64,000 nucleotides of DNA from an uncultured Paludibacter sp. (lineage in GTDB: Bacteria > Bacteroidota > Bacteroidia > Bacteroidales > Paludibacteraceae): assembly GCA_937897985.1 (NCBI GenBank), contig CALCBD010000032.1, forward strand, positions 123,414-187,413, written 5' to 3'. The notes below the pieces were generated by a model. The model was not told the origin of the DNA. It saw nothing but the letters and a program-made list of their open reading frames with translations, and ran no database searches. Below, one piece after another: positions 41,744 through 50,323 of this stretch. Position 1 is the first letter of the stretch. Each line of letters starts with the position of its first letter. A program made the translations under genes and the position numbers.

Positions 41744-42118
41744 TTACAATAATTGTGTAATAAAAATCCATCCTTTGGGCACAAAAATAATAAGTCCGGT
41801 CAGAGCAGCAAAAACAGCGCTTATCAGAACAGCACCGGCAGCAATGTCTTTTATATTTCCGGCCATGGCATTGAATTCGGGAGATAAATAATCAACAAGT
41901 TTTTCAATGGCAGTATTCATCATTTCCATGCTGATGACCAGTCCGAAGCTCAATAAACAGAACATCCATTCGACGTTGGAAATTCTGAAAATAAGGCCAC
42001 AAACAATGACCAGAAATGTGAATATTAAATGGATCTTCATATTGGCTTCAGTTCCGAATACGTGACGAATGCCCTGAAAAGCATAAATAAAACTTCGGAA
42101 TAACCTGTTTTTTTTCAT
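41744..42118 (-). CDS. dgkA: Diacylglycerol kinase / undecaprenol kinase family protein
   Basis: I chose the ATG at 42118 (MKKNRLFRSFIYAFQGIRHVF); a longer frame from 42163 would overlap the efp terminator. The 124-residue membrane protein has three hydrophobic helices and the signature EMMNTAIEKLVDYLSPEFN. It matches the short DgkA family, which phosphorylates diacylglycerol in Gram-negatives and undecaprenol in Gram-positives. Which lipid is used here is not visible. It acts in the inner membrane. Confidence 0.88.
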   Translation of the reverse strand: MKKNRLFRSFIYAFQGIRHVFGTEANMKIHLIFTFLVIVCGLIFRISNVEWMFCLLSFGLVISMEMMNTAIEKLVDYLSPEFNAMAGNIKDIAAGAVLISAVFAALTGLIIFVPKGWIFITQLL

Positions 42119-42140
42119 TGTGTTTCTGAATTTATTCCAC

Positions 42141-42183
42141 AAAAATAAAAAAAAATCCGACAAACTCTGCAGAGTGCCGGATT
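42141..42183 (-). terminator. Terminator of efp
   Basis: AATCCG (42154-42159) pairs with CGGATT (42178-42183) around the inner palindrome ACTCTGCAGAGT (42164-42175). The minus strand then runs into a tract of T's (42141-42153). It begins 44 bases after the efp stop. Confidence 0.85.
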
Positions 42184-42226
42184 AATTTTAAAAAGCTGAT
42201 ATGTAACTGTTAAATGCCTGACGGAT

Positions 42227-42793
42227 TTAAGCTTTCACACGGCCGAGGTACGATCCATCGCGTGTGTCGATTTCGATAGTTTCGCCTTCGGTAATAAACA
42301 AAGGTACACGTACTGTGGTGCCTGATTCAACTGTAGCAGGTTTCAGCGTATTTGTAGCAGTATCTCCCTTCATTCCGGGTTCGGTATAAGTTACCTTCAT
42401 TTGCACTTTTACCGGCATGTCTGCATAAAGCACAGTGTCGGTTGAAGCGTCGGAAACAACTTCGAGAGTCATTCCTTCGAGCAGGAAATCAGCTCCGTTG
42501 ATCAGCGATTTTGATATCGGATGCTGATCATAAGTTTCCTGGTTCATGAAAATGTAATCTTCACCTTCTTTATAAACAAACTGGTAAGGACGACGTTCAA
42601 CACGTACATCTTCCAGTTTTTCGCCAATATTAAACCGGCGTTCAATTACGCGGCCATCCACCACATCTTTCAGCGTTGTGCGCATAAAAGTATTTCCTTT
42701 ACCCGGTTTTACGTGTAAAAACTCTATTACAAAATACAGTTTGCCATCCATGCGGATACAGGTTCCGTTTTTGATGTCTTGAGCATTCATCAT
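42227..42793 (-). CDS. efp: Translation elongation factor P
   Basis: The 188-residue, three-domain protein closely follows Bacteroides EF-P: NAQDIKNGTCIRMDGKLYFVIEF, the loop HVKPGKGNTF with the tip lysine K32, RPYQFVYKEGEDYIFMNQETYDQ and the C-terminal IDTRDGSYLGRV. It rescues ribosomes stalled at proline runs. The aceF linker in this window (PLP and PLPEP units) is rich in prolines, though not in long consecutive runs. Single gene with a promoter and terminator. Confidence 0.97.
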   Translation of the reverse strand: MMNAQDIKNGTCIRMDGKLYFVIEFLHVKPGKGNTFMRTTLKDVVDGRVIERRFNIGEKLEDVRVERRPYQFVYKEGEDYIFMNQETYDQHPISKSLINGADFLLEGMTLEVVSDASTDTVLYADMPVKVQMKVTYTEPGMKGDTATNTLKPATVESGTTVRVPLFITEGETIEIDTRDGSYLGRVKA

Positions 42794-42827
42794 AAAAATG
42801 AAATTTTAATAAATTAATTTTAGGCTG

Positions 42828-42857
42828 CAAAAGTAGTGTTTTTATTTTAATTATCAA
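42828..42857 (-). promoter_or_regulatory. Promoter of efp
   Basis: On the minus strand TTG (42857-42855), 19 bases, then TACTTTTG (42835-42828), an exact Bacteroidetes consensus match about 35 bases upstream of the start. Confidence 0.75.
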
Positions 42858-42880
42858 AACAAAAAGATTATCAGCACTTT

Positions 42881-42915
42881 AAAAAACAGAGTCTCCGGAG
42901 GATTTCCGAAGACTC
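42881..42915 (-). terminator. Terminator of argG
   Basis: GAGTCT..CGGA (42889-42899) pairs with TCCG..AGACTC (42905-42915), followed on the minus strand by TGTTTTTT. It begins 17 bases after the argG stop. Confidence 0.8.
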
Positions 42916-42931
42916 AGCAGAAAAATTGATT

Positions 42932-44152
42932 TTATTGTTCCGGGGTTTGTTGTTTTTTTTCGTTACGATTTTGAACGTTATAAAATATCTTCATTTGATT
43001 GCCCAGTATTTTTGTGAATCCTTTCACATCGTCGGCACTCCATGCACGGTTGATTTCGCCGTATTCTCCGAAGTCGGTTTTCATCAGGTCGTAAGGACTT
43101 TCGATACCTACCAGTGTAAAGCTGTAAGGTCGCAGTTTTACGATGACTTTGCCGGTCACATTTTGTTGTGAGCTTTGCAGAAACTGCTCGATGTCTCTCA
43201 TTACAGGCTCGAGGTATTGGGCTTCGTGCAAAAACATTCCGTACCAGTTTCCCAGTTGGTCTTTCCAGTACGATTGCCATTTAGTAAGGGTGTGTTTTTC
43301 GAGCATCTTATGGGCGTTGATTATCAATAACGGAGCAGCTGCCTCGAAACCAACGCGGCCTTTGATGCCTATGATTGTGTCGCCGATATGCATATCGCGT
43401 CCAATGCCGAATTTTGATGCGATATTTTCGAGTTCGTTGATTAGCTTGATTTTATCTTCGTTTTTATGTCCGTTAATTCCACAAATTTCGCCTTCTTCAA
43501 AATCGATGGTAACAATATCTTCTTCGTGTTTTTCAACCTGACTCGGGTACGCCGATTCCGGTAGTGTCTGTTCCGATTTGAGAGTTTCTTTACCACCGAT
43601 GGAAGTTCCCCAGAGTCCTTTATTGACAGAGTATTCCATTTTTTTGAAATCTGCATCGAAACCGTGTTGTTTCAGATAATTGATTTCATATTCGCGGGTC
43701 AAAACCATGTCTCTTGTAGGAGTCAGAATTTTTATTTCAGGTGCCAGTACGTCGAAAGTGAGATCAAATCTCACCTGATCGTTTCCTGCTCCGGTGCTGC
43801 CGTGCGCAACGTACTGAGCATCGATTTGCTTTGCGTAATTAATGATTGCAATTGCCTGAAAAATACGTTCGGAACTTACCGATATCGGGTAGGTGCCGTT
43901 TCGTAATACATTGCCGAAAACCATGTATTTAATACTCTTTTCGTAGTACTCTTTAGTGACATCCAATGTTACATGTGTCTTTGCTCCGAGGCGATATGCT
44001 TTATCTTCGATGATTTTTAATTCGTCCTGGCTAAATCCGCCGGTATTGGCGACAGCTGTATGTACTTCATAGCCTTTTTCCTGTGCCAGATACATGGCAC
44101 AAAACGATGTATCGAGTCCGCCACTGAATGCTAATAATACTTTTTCTTTCAT
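42932..44152 (-). CDS. argG: Argininosuccinate synthase
   Basis: The 406-residue enzyme has the ATP pyrophosphatase loop LAFSGGLDTSFCAMYL, YVAHGSTGAGNDQVRFD and the LWGTSIGGKETLK region. It joins citrulline and aspartate using ATP in arginine synthesis. Length is typical. It is third in the argR, GNAT, argG series; the 222-base gap before it holds a near-palindrome (44193-44210) but no promoter that I trust. Expected to be repressed by ArgR with the rest of the cluster. Confidence 0.96.
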   Translation of the reverse strand: MKEKVLLAFSGGLDTSFCAMYLAQEKGYEVHTAVANTGGFSQDELKIIEDKAYRLGAKTHVTLDVTKEYYEKSIKYMVFGNVLRNGTYPISVSSERIFQAIAIINYAKQIDAQYVAHGSTGAGNDQVRFDLTFDVLAPEIKILTPTRDMVLTREYEINYLKQHGFDADFKKMEYSVNKGLWGTSIGGKETLKSEQTLPESAYPSQVEKHEEDIVTIDFEEGEICGINGHKNEDKIKLINELENIASKFGIGRDMHIGDTIIGIKGRVGFEAAAPLLIINAHKMLEKHTLTKWQSYWKDQLGNWYGMFLHEAQYLEPVMRDIEQFLQSSQQNVTGKVIVKLRPYSFTLVGIESPYDLMKTDFGEYGEINRAWSADDVKGFTKILGNQMKIFYNVQNRNEKKQQTPEQ

Positions 44153-44374
44153 GTGTAAATAATTTTTGTTCCGCCACCTGATTTCCTGATAATACCAATA
44201 GCTATCGGTATAAGAATAAGATGGGTTAGGTGAATGTTTGATGTTTTGTGTACCGCGATAGCTAATCCGGAAATCTGCTTTTGAGCCGTATTATTTTTAA
44301 GAATGCAGGCCTTTTATGCGTATTTGTATTCTTTCAGAGATTAATACCGGGGCGTTAAATAATTGTTTTTTAAA
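44153..44374. other. Intergenic gap before argG with a short palindrome
   Basis: TACCAATAGCTATCGGTA (44193-44210) is a near-perfect palindrome. A similar hairpin, CCCGATA/TATCGGG, precedes glyS at 53430-53445. No gene is seen. Confidence 0.4.
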
Positions 44375-44938
44375 TCATTGCGTTTTATCCTTGGCCGGAT
44401 CGAACAACATTCCGGTGCATAAACAATGTTTCCGGTTGGTTCTCTGCAGAATATCGTAATTGACACAACTCTGACAGCCTTTCCAGAATGCCTCATCATC
44501 AGTAAGTTCCGAAAAAGTAACGGGTTTATATCCAAGCTCCGAATTGATTTTCATTACAGCCAATCCGGTAGTCAGACCAAAGATTTTGGCATTCGGATAA
44601 CGTTGTCTTGAGAGTTCGAAAGCTTTTCGTTTGATTCTTTTGGCCAGTCCGTGTCCGCGATATTTGTCAACAACAATTAAACCCGAATTGGCAACGAATT
44701 TTTTATTGCCCCATGTTTCGATATAGCAAAAACCGGCAAATTCATTTCCCGCTAAAGCGATGATAGCTTTGCCTTCTTTCATTTTTTGCTCAATATATTC
44801 GGGTGAACGCCGTGCTATACCTGTGCCACGCACTTTTGCTGCTTCTGCAATTGTTGTCAGAATGGTATCAACGTAAGCCAAATATTTTTCGTCAGCAACT
44901 TGTACCGTTATTTCTTCAACGGCAATATCTGTGTTCAT
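44375..44938 (-). CDS. GNAT acyltransferase of the arginine cluster with Cys-rich tail
   Basis: The 187-residue GNAT-fold protein has the acyl-CoA loop GLIVVDKYRGHGLAKRIKR (about 86-104) and FCYIETWGNK as the central strand. After the GNAT core it carries a tail of about 30 residues with four cysteines, GCQSCVNYDILQRTNRKHCLCT, broken here as CQSC and CLC pairs that could bind zinc. It lies 54 bases after argR and before argG. Position suggests the first step of arginine synthesis (acylating glutamate with acetyl- or, in this phylum, succinyl-CoA). That function is inference. Confidence 0.8.
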   Translation of the reverse strand: MNTDIAVEEITVQVADEKYLAYVDTILTTIAEAAKVRGTGIARRSPEYIEQKMKEGKAIIALAGNEFAGFCYIETWGNKKFVANSGLIVVDKYRGHGLAKRIKRKAFELSRQRYPNAKIFGLTTGLAVMKINSELGYKPVTFSELTDDEAFWKGCQSCVNYDILQRTNRKHCLCTGMLFDPAKDKTQ

Positions 44939-44992
44939 ATTCTGTTTTGAATGGATTCGTTAGCCCGTAATAAGCAGGGCCGGCTTCATTTT

Positions 44993-45460
44993 TTATTTAT
45001 CGGCGAATGTGTTATTCATCATCTGGAGTATTTCTTCACGACTTACTCCTTCGCGTGGTACAACCAGTATGGTATCGTCACCTGCTATAGTTCCGAGTAC
45101 TTCTGCTGTTGCTTTGTTGTCAATGTCCCAGGCAATTGCACTTGCATAGCCCGGTTTTGTTTTAACTACTGCAAGCTGTCCCGAGAAATCGAGACTGATC
45201 ACAGCGCCATGCGAAATCAGGGTGTTTACCGGTGGTTTTGTCGGTATGGGTTTATTGTATGAAGGTAGTATGTATTTGTAGGTTCCGTTTGATAACGGAG
45301 TCTTTGCTACTTTCAGAAATTTCAGATCACGGGACAAAGTCGCCTGTGTTACGTCACATTGTCTGTCATTCAGCATTTTAAGTAAGTCAATCTGATTTCC
45401 AATAACATTCGAACGTAATATCTCGGAAATAATTTGTAAACGATTTCTTTTGTTTTTCAT
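44993..45460 (-). CDS. argR: Arginine repressor ArgR
   Basis: The 155-residue protein has the winged-helix N-terminal domain (IISEILRSNVIGNQIDLLKML and ATLSRDLKFLKV) and the C-terminal hexamerisation/arginine-binding domain (AIAWDIDNKATAEVLGTIAGDDTILVV, with the GDDT arginine-binding motif). With arginine bound, it represses biosynthetic operons. It is the first gene of the cluster and is likely autoregulated through the motifs upstream. Confidence 0.95.
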   Translation of the reverse strand: MKNKRNRLQIISEILRSNVIGNQIDLLKMLNDRQCDVTQATLSRDLKFLKVAKTPLSNGTYKYILPSYNKPIPTKPPVNTLISHGAVISLDFSGQLAVVKTKPGYASAIAWDIDNKATAEVLGTIAGDDTILVVPREGVSREEILQMMNNTFADK

Positions 45461-45514
45461 CTTGTTGTCAATTTATTTTAAGTATATAGGGAATAAAAAA
45501 GCAAAATAAAAAAA

Positions 45515-45695
45515 CTTTGATCATTATACATTTTAAATTCCTGATTTGATGTGAAAAATGTATATTTATTGATATCGGATACAAAGGTAGGATGTTTTTT
45601 TTAATTATGCAATAAAAAATTCATAAAATATACATTTTATTTTCAAAACAGCCATAAAAAATGCATAAAAGTCAAATAAATGTATATTTATGCTT
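45515..45695 (-). promoter_or_regulatory. argR promoter flanked by repeated TGTATATTTAT motifs (putative ArgR operators)
   Basis: A consensus promoter on the minus strand (TTG at 45612-45610, 20 bases, TACCTTTG at 45589-45582) is surrounded by related elements: ATTATACATTTTA (45523-45535), AATGTATATTTATTGA (45557-45572, at the expected start site), CATAAAATATACATTTT (45622-45638, just upstream of -33), AATGCATAAAA (45659-45669) and AAATGTATATTTATGC (45678-45693). The half-site TGYATA recurs in both orientations. They fit operators for the adjacent ArgR, but the binding consensus in this group is not something I can verify. Confidence 0.6.
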
Positions 45696-45784
45696 AATTT
45701 ATTGTTTGCATTTTTTGGTTTGATATTTTATAATTATGCAAAAAAGGACTTTAAACCAACTTTACAAGCTGTAAATGGACCTGA

Positions 45785-48397
45785 TTATTTACCTCTGATA
45801 ATTCTTTTAATTTCGTTCAGTTTATTGAGGGCTTCGACAGGAGTAAGGTTATTGATATCCAGGTTTTTAATCTCGTCCCGAATTTGTTCGAGTACAGGAT
45901 CGTCGAGTTGGAAAAAGCTGAGTTGAAGTCCTTCACGGTGTTCGGCAATTTCAGCAATCGGTTTTGAGACAGCTGTCTGGCGGTTTTCCGATTCCAGATC
46001 TTTCAGAATTTGTTCGGAGCGTTTAACGATGCTCTGGGGCATTCCGGCCATTTTTGCTACGTGGATACCAAAGCTGTGTTCACTACCACCTTTGACAAGT
46101 TTACGTAAAAAAATCACTTTTTTATCCACTTCTTTAACTGAAACATTGTAATTTTTGATGCGTGGAAATGATTTTTCCATTTCGTTAAGTTCATGATAAT
46201 GAGTGGCAAATAGGGTTTTTGCACGAAAAGATGCATTCTCGTGGATATACTCGACGATAGCCCATGCGATTGAAATTCCATCGTAGGTACTTGTACCGCG
46301 TCCCAGCTCATCGAAAAGTATTAAGCTCCGGTTCGACAGGTTATTGAGGATACTGGCAGCTTCATTCATTTCGACCATAAAAGTCGATTCGCCCTGCGAG
46401 ATATTATCACTTGCGCCGACCCTTGTAAAAATTTTGTCGACAACACCGATTTTTGCGCTTTCGACAGGAACAAAGCAACCTATTTGTGCCATAAGCGTAA
46501 TCAGGGCGGTTTGTCTGAGCAGTGCTGATTTTCCCGCCATGTTTGGGCCGGTAATGATAATGATTTGTTGTGATTCACTATCGAGATATACATCATTGGC
46601 GATATAGGTTTCGCCTATTGGAAGCTGTTTCTCAATGACCGGATGACGTCCCTGTTTGATTTCCAAAACATCATTGTCCAGAATTTCGGGGCGTACATAT
46701 TTGTTCGCGGACGAAACTTTGTTGAATGAAAGTAAGCAGTCGATTTGTGCTATCAGATTGGAATTCAGCTGTATTGCTGTAATGTATTCAGAAAGAGCAA
46801 TGACTAATTCATTGAAAATGCGTGTTTCGATATTTAGAATTTTTTCCTCGGCACCAAGAATTTTTTCTTCATATTCTTTCAGTTCCTGAGTAATATAGCG
46901 CTCGGCATTGACCAGTGTTTGTTTGCGAATCCAGGTTTCGGGTACTTTGTCTTTGTGTGTGTTACGTACTTCGATATAATATCCGAAAACATTGTTGAAG
47001 CTGATTTTCAGGCTTGGAATGCCGGTAAGTTCGCTTTCGCGTTCCTGAATATGTTGCAAAAATTCTTTCCCGGAATGTGCGAGTGTTCTTAATTCGTCAA
47101 GGTCAGCATCTAAACCGTTACGAATTATTCCTCCACGATTGATCAGAGTAGGAGGGTCATTGTTAATTTCCTTCTCAATTTTTTCGGCTATCAGGTGGCA
47201 GGCATTCAATTGTTCTCCGATTTTTTGCAATGTAAGGTTGTCGGAAGCAGAACAGCATGTTTTCACAGGTCCGATGGCTTTTAGTGCCACTTTCAGTTGC
47301 ACAACCTCCCGTGGATTGATCCGCCCGACAGCTACTTTGGAAATAATTCTTTCCAAATCGCCAATCAGTGTTATGTGTTGAGTCAGTAAGTCCCTTGCTT
47401 CAGTGTTTTTGAAGAAAAACTCCACCACGCTCAGCCGTTCGTTGATAGGTTTAACATCTTTCAGCGGGAATGCAATCCAGCGTTTGAGCATACGAGCACC
47501 CATAGGGCTGATGGTTTGGTCGAGTACATCGAGCAGGGTTTTAGCGCCTTCATTGATGGAACCATAAAGTTCCAGATTACGAACGGTAAACCTGTCGAGC
47601 CAGACATATCTGTCCTCTTCAATTCGTGCTAACTGAGTAATATGCCCGGTTTGCTGATGATGAGTCAGGTCAAGATAATGCAGGATAGAGCCCGCTGCCA
47701 CCACAGCATTGGGCAGATTGTCGACACCGAAACCCTTCAGATTTTTGGTTTCGAAGTGTTTCAGTAAACGTTCGACAGCTGTATCGGGTGTAAATGCCCA
47801 ATCCTCGAGTGTATAGGTGAAAAACTTGGTGCCGAAAATACTTTCAAAATCTTTGCGTTTCGTACGGTCAAATAAAACTTCTTTCGGAGCGAAACTGTTC
47901 AGAAGTTTATCTATGTATTCGCCGGTTCCTTCAGCTACCAGAAATTCGCCGGTTGAGATATCCAGAAATGAAGCGCCAACCCTCAATTTGTTGATATACA
48001 CACTTGCCAGAAAGTTGTTTTCTTTATGGTTCAAAGTGGTGTCGCTGTACGAAACACCCGGAGTAACAAGTTCGGTAACTCCGCGTTTTACTAATTTTTT
48101 TGTCAGTTTGGGGTCCTCGAGCTGATCGCAAATGGCAACCCTTCGACCAGCACGAACTAATTTAGGCAAATATGTATCCAGGGCATGATGCGGAAAACCG
48201 GCCAGTTCAACCGTTTTAGCCGAACCGTTGGCGCGGCGGGTTAAAGTAATTCCGAGAATTTCGGATGCTTCGATAGCGTCGGTTGAGAAGGTTTCGTAAA
48301 AATCGCCGCATCTGAACAGCAATATTGCATCAGGGTGTTTTGCCTTGATTTCAAAATATTGTTTCATCAGCGGTGTTTCTACTATTTCGTTTGCCAT
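45785..48397 (-). CDS. mutS: DNA mismatch repair protein MutS
   Basis: The 870-residue protein has the mismatch-binding domain (FLF-type motif LLFRCGDFYETF, about 24-35), the lever/clamp region, and the ATPase with Walker A GPNMAGKS at 617-624 and ELGRGTSTYDG with the Walker B region. Near the C-terminus QLSFF (825-829; 45911-45925) is a beta-clamp-binding motif, and the last ~30 residues form the oligomerisation helix pair. It starts mismatch repair. It lies 69 bases after the glycosyltransferase gene. Confidence 0.97.
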   Translation of the reverse strand: MANEIVETPLMKQYFEIKAKHPDAILLFRCGDFYETFSTDAIEASEILGITLTRRANGSAKTVELAGFPHHALDTYLPKLVRAGRRVAICDQLEDPKLTKKLVKRGVTELVTPGVSYSDTTLNHKENNFLASVYINKLRVGASFLDISTGEFLVAEGTGEYIDKLLNSFAPKEVLFDRTKRKDFESIFGTKFFTYTLEDWAFTPDTAVERLLKHFETKNLKGFGVDNLPNAVVAAGSILHYLDLTHHQQTGHITQLARIEEDRYVWLDRFTVRNLELYGSINEGAKTLLDVLDQTISPMGARMLKRWIAFPLKDVKPINERLSVVEFFFKNTEARDLLTQHITLIGDLERIISKVAVGRINPREVVQLKVALKAIGPVKTCCSASDNLTLQKIGEQLNACHLIAEKIEKEINNDPPTLINRGGIIRNGLDADLDELRTLAHSGKEFLQHIQERESELTGIPSLKISFNNVFGYYIEVRNTHKDKVPETWIRKQTLVNAERYITQELKEYEEKILGAEEKILNIETRIFNELVIALSEYITAIQLNSNLIAQIDCLLSFNKVSSANKYVRPEILDNDVLEIKQGRHPVIEKQLPIGETYIANDVYLDSESQQIIIITGPNMAGKSALLRQTALITLMAQIGCFVPVESAKIGVVDKIFTRVGASDNISQGESTFMVEMNEAASILNNLSNRSLILFDELGRGTSTYDGISIAWAIVEYIHENASFRAKTLFATHYHELNEMEKSFPRIKNYNVSVKEVDKKVIFLRKLVKGGSEHSFGIHVAKMAGMPQSIVKRSEQILKDLESENRQTAVSKPIAEIAEHREGLQLSFFQLDDPVLEQIRDEIKNLDINNLTPVEALNKLNEIKRIIRGK

Positions 48398-48466
48398 TTA
48401 ATGTCTTTTTTTATTTTCTGATTGAACTTCACATTTGTTTAACAACAATTGTTTTTAACGTGTTTG

Positions 48467-49591
48467 TTAAAATTCTAAATTATTGATAGTTTCGGTCATT
48501 TTCGACCATTCATATTTTTGTTTTTCAACTTTGATGTTTTCAACAAATTCATCAGCACGGTGGTTGGTGTAAAAATCAACAATTGCGTCGGCAATTTGTT
48601 TTGGATCCACATTTACAACATAACCCACTTTCCCGTTAGGGACTATTTCTGCCAATCCGCCAACATTGGTGACCAGCATTGGTTTTTCAAAATGATAGGC
48701 AATCTGACTTACACCGCTCTGAGTTGCGGTTCTGTAAGGTTGAGCTATCAGATCGGCAATACTGAAATAGTTGCGTACTTCACTGTCGGGAATAAAAACA
48801 GTTCTTAATTCGATATAATTTGAAAGTTTGAGGGTGGCAATTTTGGTCAGATAAGGTTCGGGATTTTCATAAAACTCACCTGCGATAATCAGTTTAAGCG
48901 GGAAATTTCGCAATCTGCTGTCGGCAAAAGCATCGAGGAGTAAATCGAGGCCTTTGTAAAAACGGATAAATCCAAAAAAGAGCAGATAAGAATTTTGTTC
49001 ATGTAGTCCCAGCTTCATGGCAGCGGTTTTCTTTTCAAGTGCGTCACCGTAATGGTCATAAATAGGATGCGGCGAAAGCCCTTTGGGTTTTTGGTATTTA
49101 TCGAAGTGTTCAATGTCTTTGATTACCGAGCCTGCCATTGCCACGAAACCATCCATAGTATTAACAAAATAGCGTGGAAATAATTTATCGAGTATGGTGG
49201 GTTCGTGTGGTATCATGTTGTGAACCAGAGCAATCATTTTTGTTTTAGGTGAACGGGCAAAACGTGCGATAGTACCAAAGCAGGGAGCCATAAATGCCAT
49301 CCAGTAGCAAAAAATTACTTTATCGGGTTTTATTTTACGGATGGCGCGACCCGTTTTTATCCACGATAAGGGATTTACAGCATTGATTGTCCGGCGAATA
49401 TTTAAATCTCCCGGCACTTCCTCGTCTGAAAACTGTGTCTTGCCCGGAAAAAGAAACGATGGATACTGAAGGCTGAAAGTAAAAATATTTACTTCATGAC
49501 CCTGTTGAATGTATTCACGGGCTAATCTTTCGTTAAAAGCAGCAAGTCCTCCCCTGTATGGATAAGTGGTACCTACAATTGTGATTTTCAT
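48467..49591 (-). CDS. GT4 family glycosyltransferase
   Basis: The start at 49591 gives MKITIVGTTYPYRGGLAAFNERLA, with the glycine-rich loop usual at the N-terminus of GT-B enzymes. An open frame reaches 49720 but crosses the likely promoter. The 374-residue product has FFGFIRFYKGLDLLLDAF, KLIIAGEFYE, DLIAQPYRTATQSGVSQIAYHFEKPML and a conserved E in GGLAEIVPNGKVGYVV. It transfers a sugar from an activated donor to an envelope glycan or lipid; the acceptor is unknown. No other glycan gene is nearby. Confidence 0.85.
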   Translation of the reverse strand: MKITIVGTTYPYRGGLAAFNERLAREYIQQGHEVNIFTFSLQYPSFLFPGKTQFSDEEVPGDLNIRRTINAVNPLSWIKTGRAIRKIKPDKVIFCYWMAFMAPCFGTIARFARSPKTKMIALVHNMIPHEPTILDKLFPRYFVNTMDGFVAMAGSVIKDIEHFDKYQKPKGLSPHPIYDHYGDALEKKTAAMKLGLHEQNSYLLFFGFIRFYKGLDLLLDAFADSRLRNFPLKLIIAGEFYENPEPYLTKIATLKLSNYIELRTVFIPDSEVRNYFSIADLIAQPYRTATQSGVSQIAYHFEKPMLVTNVGGLAEIVPNGKVGYVVNVDPKQIADAIVDFYTNHRADEFVENIKVEKQKYEWSKMTETINNLEF

Positions 49592-50022
49592 ATTGTAATG
49601 AATTAAATTTAATGTTTTAAATTTTTCGTTAATATTCGTGGCATTGCATTGGTTGCAACAACCGGACTTTAAACTGTAAGCTGATTTTGCCTGTTCTGCT
49701 ACTAAAGTGCAAAGGTACAAAATTATTTTTTGTGCCCTGTTTCCGGTGATTTCTTTTTTCTGAATTGTAATTTCTTTTTTATAATGATTGATTGTATCAG
49801 AATGTTTTAAAATGCACCGTATCGCAGAGTTATTTATTTATAACAGAATCAGAGAATTGATGGGATATTTGTGTGATTCAGTTGTTTTAAAAATTGTTTG
49901 AATCAGTTCAGGATGAAAAAAATGCACTTAATTTCATTTTTTTGTTTAAATAATTTTATTACTCGCCGAAAAATCATTTAATTTGTAGTCTGAAAAAAAT
50001 GAACAAATTAATACAAATTACA
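49592..50022. promoter_or_regulatory. Intergenic region with -7 box for the glycosyltransferase
   Basis: On the minus strand TACCTTTG (49717-49710) matches the -7 consensus and places transcription just inside the longer open frame, supporting the 49591 start. The rest of this 430-base gap is AT-rich, with no gene or hairpin I can support. Confidence 0.4.
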
Positions 50023-50196
50023 ATGAATAACTTACTAAAAAATCTGGGTCCGATTTTGATATTGATCGGGGTGATTATATTGGCTATTTACTTTTTTACC
50101 GAATCAAATTCAAATACCTATCTTGGAGTAGCAGGAGTAATTATGATCGTTGGATTTCTTGCTCATATTCTGCTTAATAAAAAAATTAAAGATTAG
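50023..50196 (+). CDS. Small two-helix membrane protein
   Basis: From the ATG at 50023 the product is 57 residues: LLKNLGPILILIGVIILAIYFF forms the first membrane helix (shown in part), a short loop TESNSNTY, then YLGVAGVIMIVGFLAHILLN as the second, and a basic tail KKIKD. An in-frame ATG at 49999 would add eight residues. I recall near-identical small proteins in Bacteroidales, so the gene is real, but no function is known. It is followed by a strong terminator. Confidence 0.7.
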   Translation: MNNLLKNLGPILILIGVIILAIYFFTESNSNTYLGVAGVIMIVGFLAHILLNKKIKD

Positions 50197-50261
50197 TTTT
50201 TTTTTGACCTGATTGCTGCAATTTGTATTCAGAAAAGCTTAAAGATTGAAGTAAAAAGAAA

Positions 50262-50304
50262 AAAAGCAGAAAGCCGTTACATTTTGTACCGGCTTTCTGC
50301 TTTT
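50262..50304. terminator. Bidirectional terminator between the small membrane protein and parC
   Basis: A perfect 15-bp stem (50262-50276 with 50290-50304) extends inward after one mismatch and carries A's and T's at its two ends. It is placed between convergent stops at 50196 and 50324. Confidence 0.9.
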
Positions 50305-50323
50305 ATGTAACTACAAAAATGAT

